Positions 62,142 through 64,000 of a stretch of 64,000 nt of DNA are shown here, one piece after another. The notes beneath the pieces are model-generated. The model was given only the letters and a program-made list of their open reading frames with translations. It was not told the origin of the DNA and made no database searches. The translations under genes were made by a program, and so were the position numbers. The stretch is from Craspedostauros australis (Eukaryota; Bacillariophyta; Bacillariophyceae; Mastogloiales; Achnanthaceae): the NCBI GenBank assembly GCA_026770025.1, contig JAMXDE010000005.1:682001-746000 (forward strand). The letters are read 5' to 3'. Positions within the stretch are counted from its first letter, which is position 1. Each line of letters begins with the position of its first letter.

Positions 62142-63407
62142 TCAAATACTCTTTGCGACCGATTCATTGCAGGATCGATCGAAAAAATCGAGAAGGCTTG
62201 TTCGCATTGGAACTGTGCTTGTGCTTGTATTATCCTCTTGGCTGGAGACGGAGGCGCAGTCCATGCTCCTTTGGGCAGCCAACACCATTCGGGACTTCGA
62301 CTGCTTCTCCCGTTTCATCCGAATCTCGCGTCTCTTCGCGGTTCTGTTAAAGCTGCTGGTTCGGTAGCTGTCTTTCAGAAAATTGCGAAAGACAGACCCG
62401 ACCTTCTCCCTTGCATCCTTGTCACTGGCCTCCCAGTATCTTTGATTGTTGTCGACTCGGATGAACGCACCTTCGTGATTCGCCCGGAGTCGCACGGAAT
62501 GGACAATGTCTGTGACGATCGCTGACTTTTGCTGCATTGATGTTGCCTCCGAGTAGCCCTTGAGGCGAGACTTGACGAGCTTTGCGAGCTTCACGTTGCC
62601 TTCAGATTTGTGGATTATCTGTCCGCGTCCCAGGAACACAGAATGCCCGTGCGGGGTGAAGGACTCCGGCAGCAGCTGCCGTTCGTTCGCCTTCGTTGCA
62701 GCAGCGGCAGGGATGCGCGATGGCGCGCGGGCGAAGTTGGCATTTCGCGCGGCGCTTTCATGGCTGGATTGCATGCCGAGGGTCGAAACGATCGATGCGC
62801 GAGATTGGACTTGTTGAGAGGCGGAGGCGGTAAGGTTGGCTGGGAGGGAGCTCCATCGGCGTCCTGACAATGAGAGCGGAGCCTGCGGCATTGTGCGCAG
62901 GGGAAGTTCAGTGTGAGGCATTTTGCACATGCAGGCGATGCATCGATCACATAATGAAGTGTCCGGGACGCGCTGCGTTCGTGCGAGTTCGCTGAGGCAT
63001 GGGCCCGCCTGGTCATTCATCGCCTGTTCGTGGCTTCCTTGTGCGACGAAGGCACCCATTGCTTCGGCCAACTCCATGTCAGTGTGATGCGAAATACGGG
63101 CGGAAGCAAGGCTGCTGTTGACGATGCTGCTGTTGTTTCCGGCCCCGGATGAACCAACCTGCTGGTTCATCGATGCACACTCGACGGCGTGTTGCGACAC
63201 ATTGGATGAAGGATCTGATCCGACGTCGCCGGAGAACATCAGTCTTGCCGATGGCTCAAATCGGATTGGCTCGATGGTTGCGACGAGCTCGTCGAAGTAT
63301 TTCAGGTTGGCTTGGCGCTCCTCTTCGGAGAATTGACTCTTGCTGTCGCTGCTGTGACAACCGGAGTTGTCATCAGCGTGGCTGTTGTTGTCGGTGAAGA
63401 AGTTCAT
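62142..63407 (-). CDS. DUF6824-like diatom protein, candidate regulator
   Basis: 421 residues from ATG 63407; the frame runs upstream only from a GTG. The N-terminal 200 residues are disordered and Ser/Asn/Gln-rich. A cluster with CDRCIACMCKM (about 155-165) has four Cys and could bind a metal. Residues about 255-345 resemble the DUF6824 domain common in diatoms: SVFLGRGQIIHKSEGNVKL, YSEATSMQQKSAIVTDIV, GAFIRVDNNQRYWEASDKDAREKVGSVFRNFL. A basic stretch (RTAKRREIRMKREKQSKSR) and a Ser/Asp tail follow. DUF6824 proteins are of unknown function; I infer a regulatory or DNA-binding role only from the basic region and disorder. No intron seen. Confidence 0.72.
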   Translation of the reverse strand: MNFFTDNNSHADDNSGCHSSDSKSQFSEEERQANLKYFDELVATIEPIRFEPSARLMFSGDVGSDPSSNVSQHAVECASMNQQVGSSGAGNNSSIVNSSLASARISHHTDMELAEAMGAFVAQGSHEQAMNDQAGPCLSELARTQRVPDTSLCDRCIACMCKMPHTELPLRTMPQAPLSLSGRRWSSLPANLTASASQQVQSRASIVSTLGMQSSHESAARNANFARAPSRIPAAAATKANERQLLPESFTPHGHSVFLGRGQIIHKSEGNVKLAKLVKSRLKGYSEATSMQQKSAIVTDIVHSVRLRANHEGAFIRVDNNQRYWEASDKDAREKVGSVFRNFLKDSYRTSSFNRTAKRREIRMKREKQSKSRMVLAAQRSMDCASVSSQEDNTSTSTVPMRTSLLDFFDRSCNESVAKSI

Positions 63408-64000
63408 TGCGTGGTGCTGCTGCTGTTGCTGTCGGCGTCGATGATGCTGATGTGTGTGTTGCCGTTTTGGTTGTTTCTGTTGCGTTTGTGTTTGCTGTCT
63501 TCTTTTTTTGTGGCACACTGAGCCAATTTTGATTTGTGAGCGTGGGTGCTTCGGTGTCCAGTGTCCGGTGCTCAGTGATCAATTTGTGGAGTATGGTATA
63601 GTCGAGTGGAGTAACACGAGTACTGTGTATTGATATCAACTTATGTTTGTTGCTGTTGGTCTCTTCCCGAAGCTCGGTTGTGCGGAATCGAGTACATCGA
63701 GAAAGGTGGAGTGCCAATACTCTGGTCGAGACGCACAGACAATCTTCGTATCATCCGTTTCCTCCTCTGTGCCTGGGACATCCGTTTCTCCTCTGTGCAA
63801 TGCTGGATTGGTCTGAACATCATATACACTCATTTGCACGAGGGCCAAACATGCCAGGAGACTACGAAAGCTCAGCCCACACACCTAGTTCTCAGGGGCA
63901 GACATTGTGGCAGAGTTGGTGAACGATGGAGGCAGGTTGCGGGTCTACCTCTGCCTTCCAGCACAGCTTCGACCCGAGTCTCTGTGCGTAAAATCTCATT
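63408..64000. promoter_or_regulatory. Upstream region of the DUF6824-like gene
   Basis: Just upstream of the ATG the complement is rich in CAG/CAA/CAT (Gln/His-type, 63410-63500), probably 5' leader. GTCGAGTGGAGTA at 63601-63613 is the reverse complement of the 13-mer near 26843. No gene supported to the window end. Confidence 0.45.

Noticed and set aside
1-64000. tRNA and rRNA genes
   Set aside because: I looked for the GGTTCGAATCC-type box and paired arms on both strands; matches such as 53286 lack a fitting acceptor stem. A tRNAscan run would settle it.

Overview
The window reads as nuclear DNA of a photosynthetic stramenopile, most probably a diatom. At least six predicted proteins start with a hydrophobic signal followed by the A-x-A/S-F plastid-entry motif used by diatoms. 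The UMP synthase fusion is in the OMP decarboxylase-OPRT order. There is a DUF6824-like protein, a pair of LRR single-pass membrane proteins, and an intact Ty1/copia element. Introns are short (about 190-670 bp) with GT-AG ends, and many genes have none. Nothing looks bacterial. No tRNA, rRNA or CRISPR array was found by eye.

Layout. 1-3.1 kb holds the tail of an acidic protein, a small two-pass membrane protein (-) and a plastid-type 2OG-Fe(II) oxygenase (+). 3.6-16.8 kb is an accessory, decaying region. It contains two diverged copies of an ankyrin-BTB locus (3.7-6.8 kb and 11.7-14.5 kb), each broken by different lesions, a stop-riddled Arg/Ser-rich pseudogene between them, and palindromic GTCTC..GAGAC motifs. 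16.79-22.04 kb is a complete copia retrotransposon with two identical 188-bp LTRs and a 5-bp target duplication. Gag and Pol share one frame and are separated by a single UGA. A 14-nt sequence directly after the 5' LTR is perfectly complementary to a site inside the LTR, which suggests self-priming.

22-64 kb is denser and mostly intact: an orphan-family gene (paralogue at 44 kb), an ABC1/UbiB-type kinase, a D-2-hydroxyacid dehydrogenase, two tandem LRR membrane proteins, a type II Na/Pi cotransporter, an SPFH/HIR protein, an FAD oxidoreductase with four exons, a thymidylate kinase, an ABCG half-transporter, a TMEM53-like hydrolase, a degenerate dioxygenase-like protein, an MTHFSD-like protein, UMP synthase, and a DUF6824-like candidate regulator.

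How they fit together. These are independent eukaryotic genes, not operons. Nucleotide and one-carbon metabolism recur (UMP synthase, thymidylate kinase, MTHFSD). Six products are predicted to go to the plastid. Phosphate uptake, the ABCG transporter and the LRR proteins act at membranes. Spliced gene models were built by hand from splice consensus, frame continuity and family knowledge; RNA data were not available.
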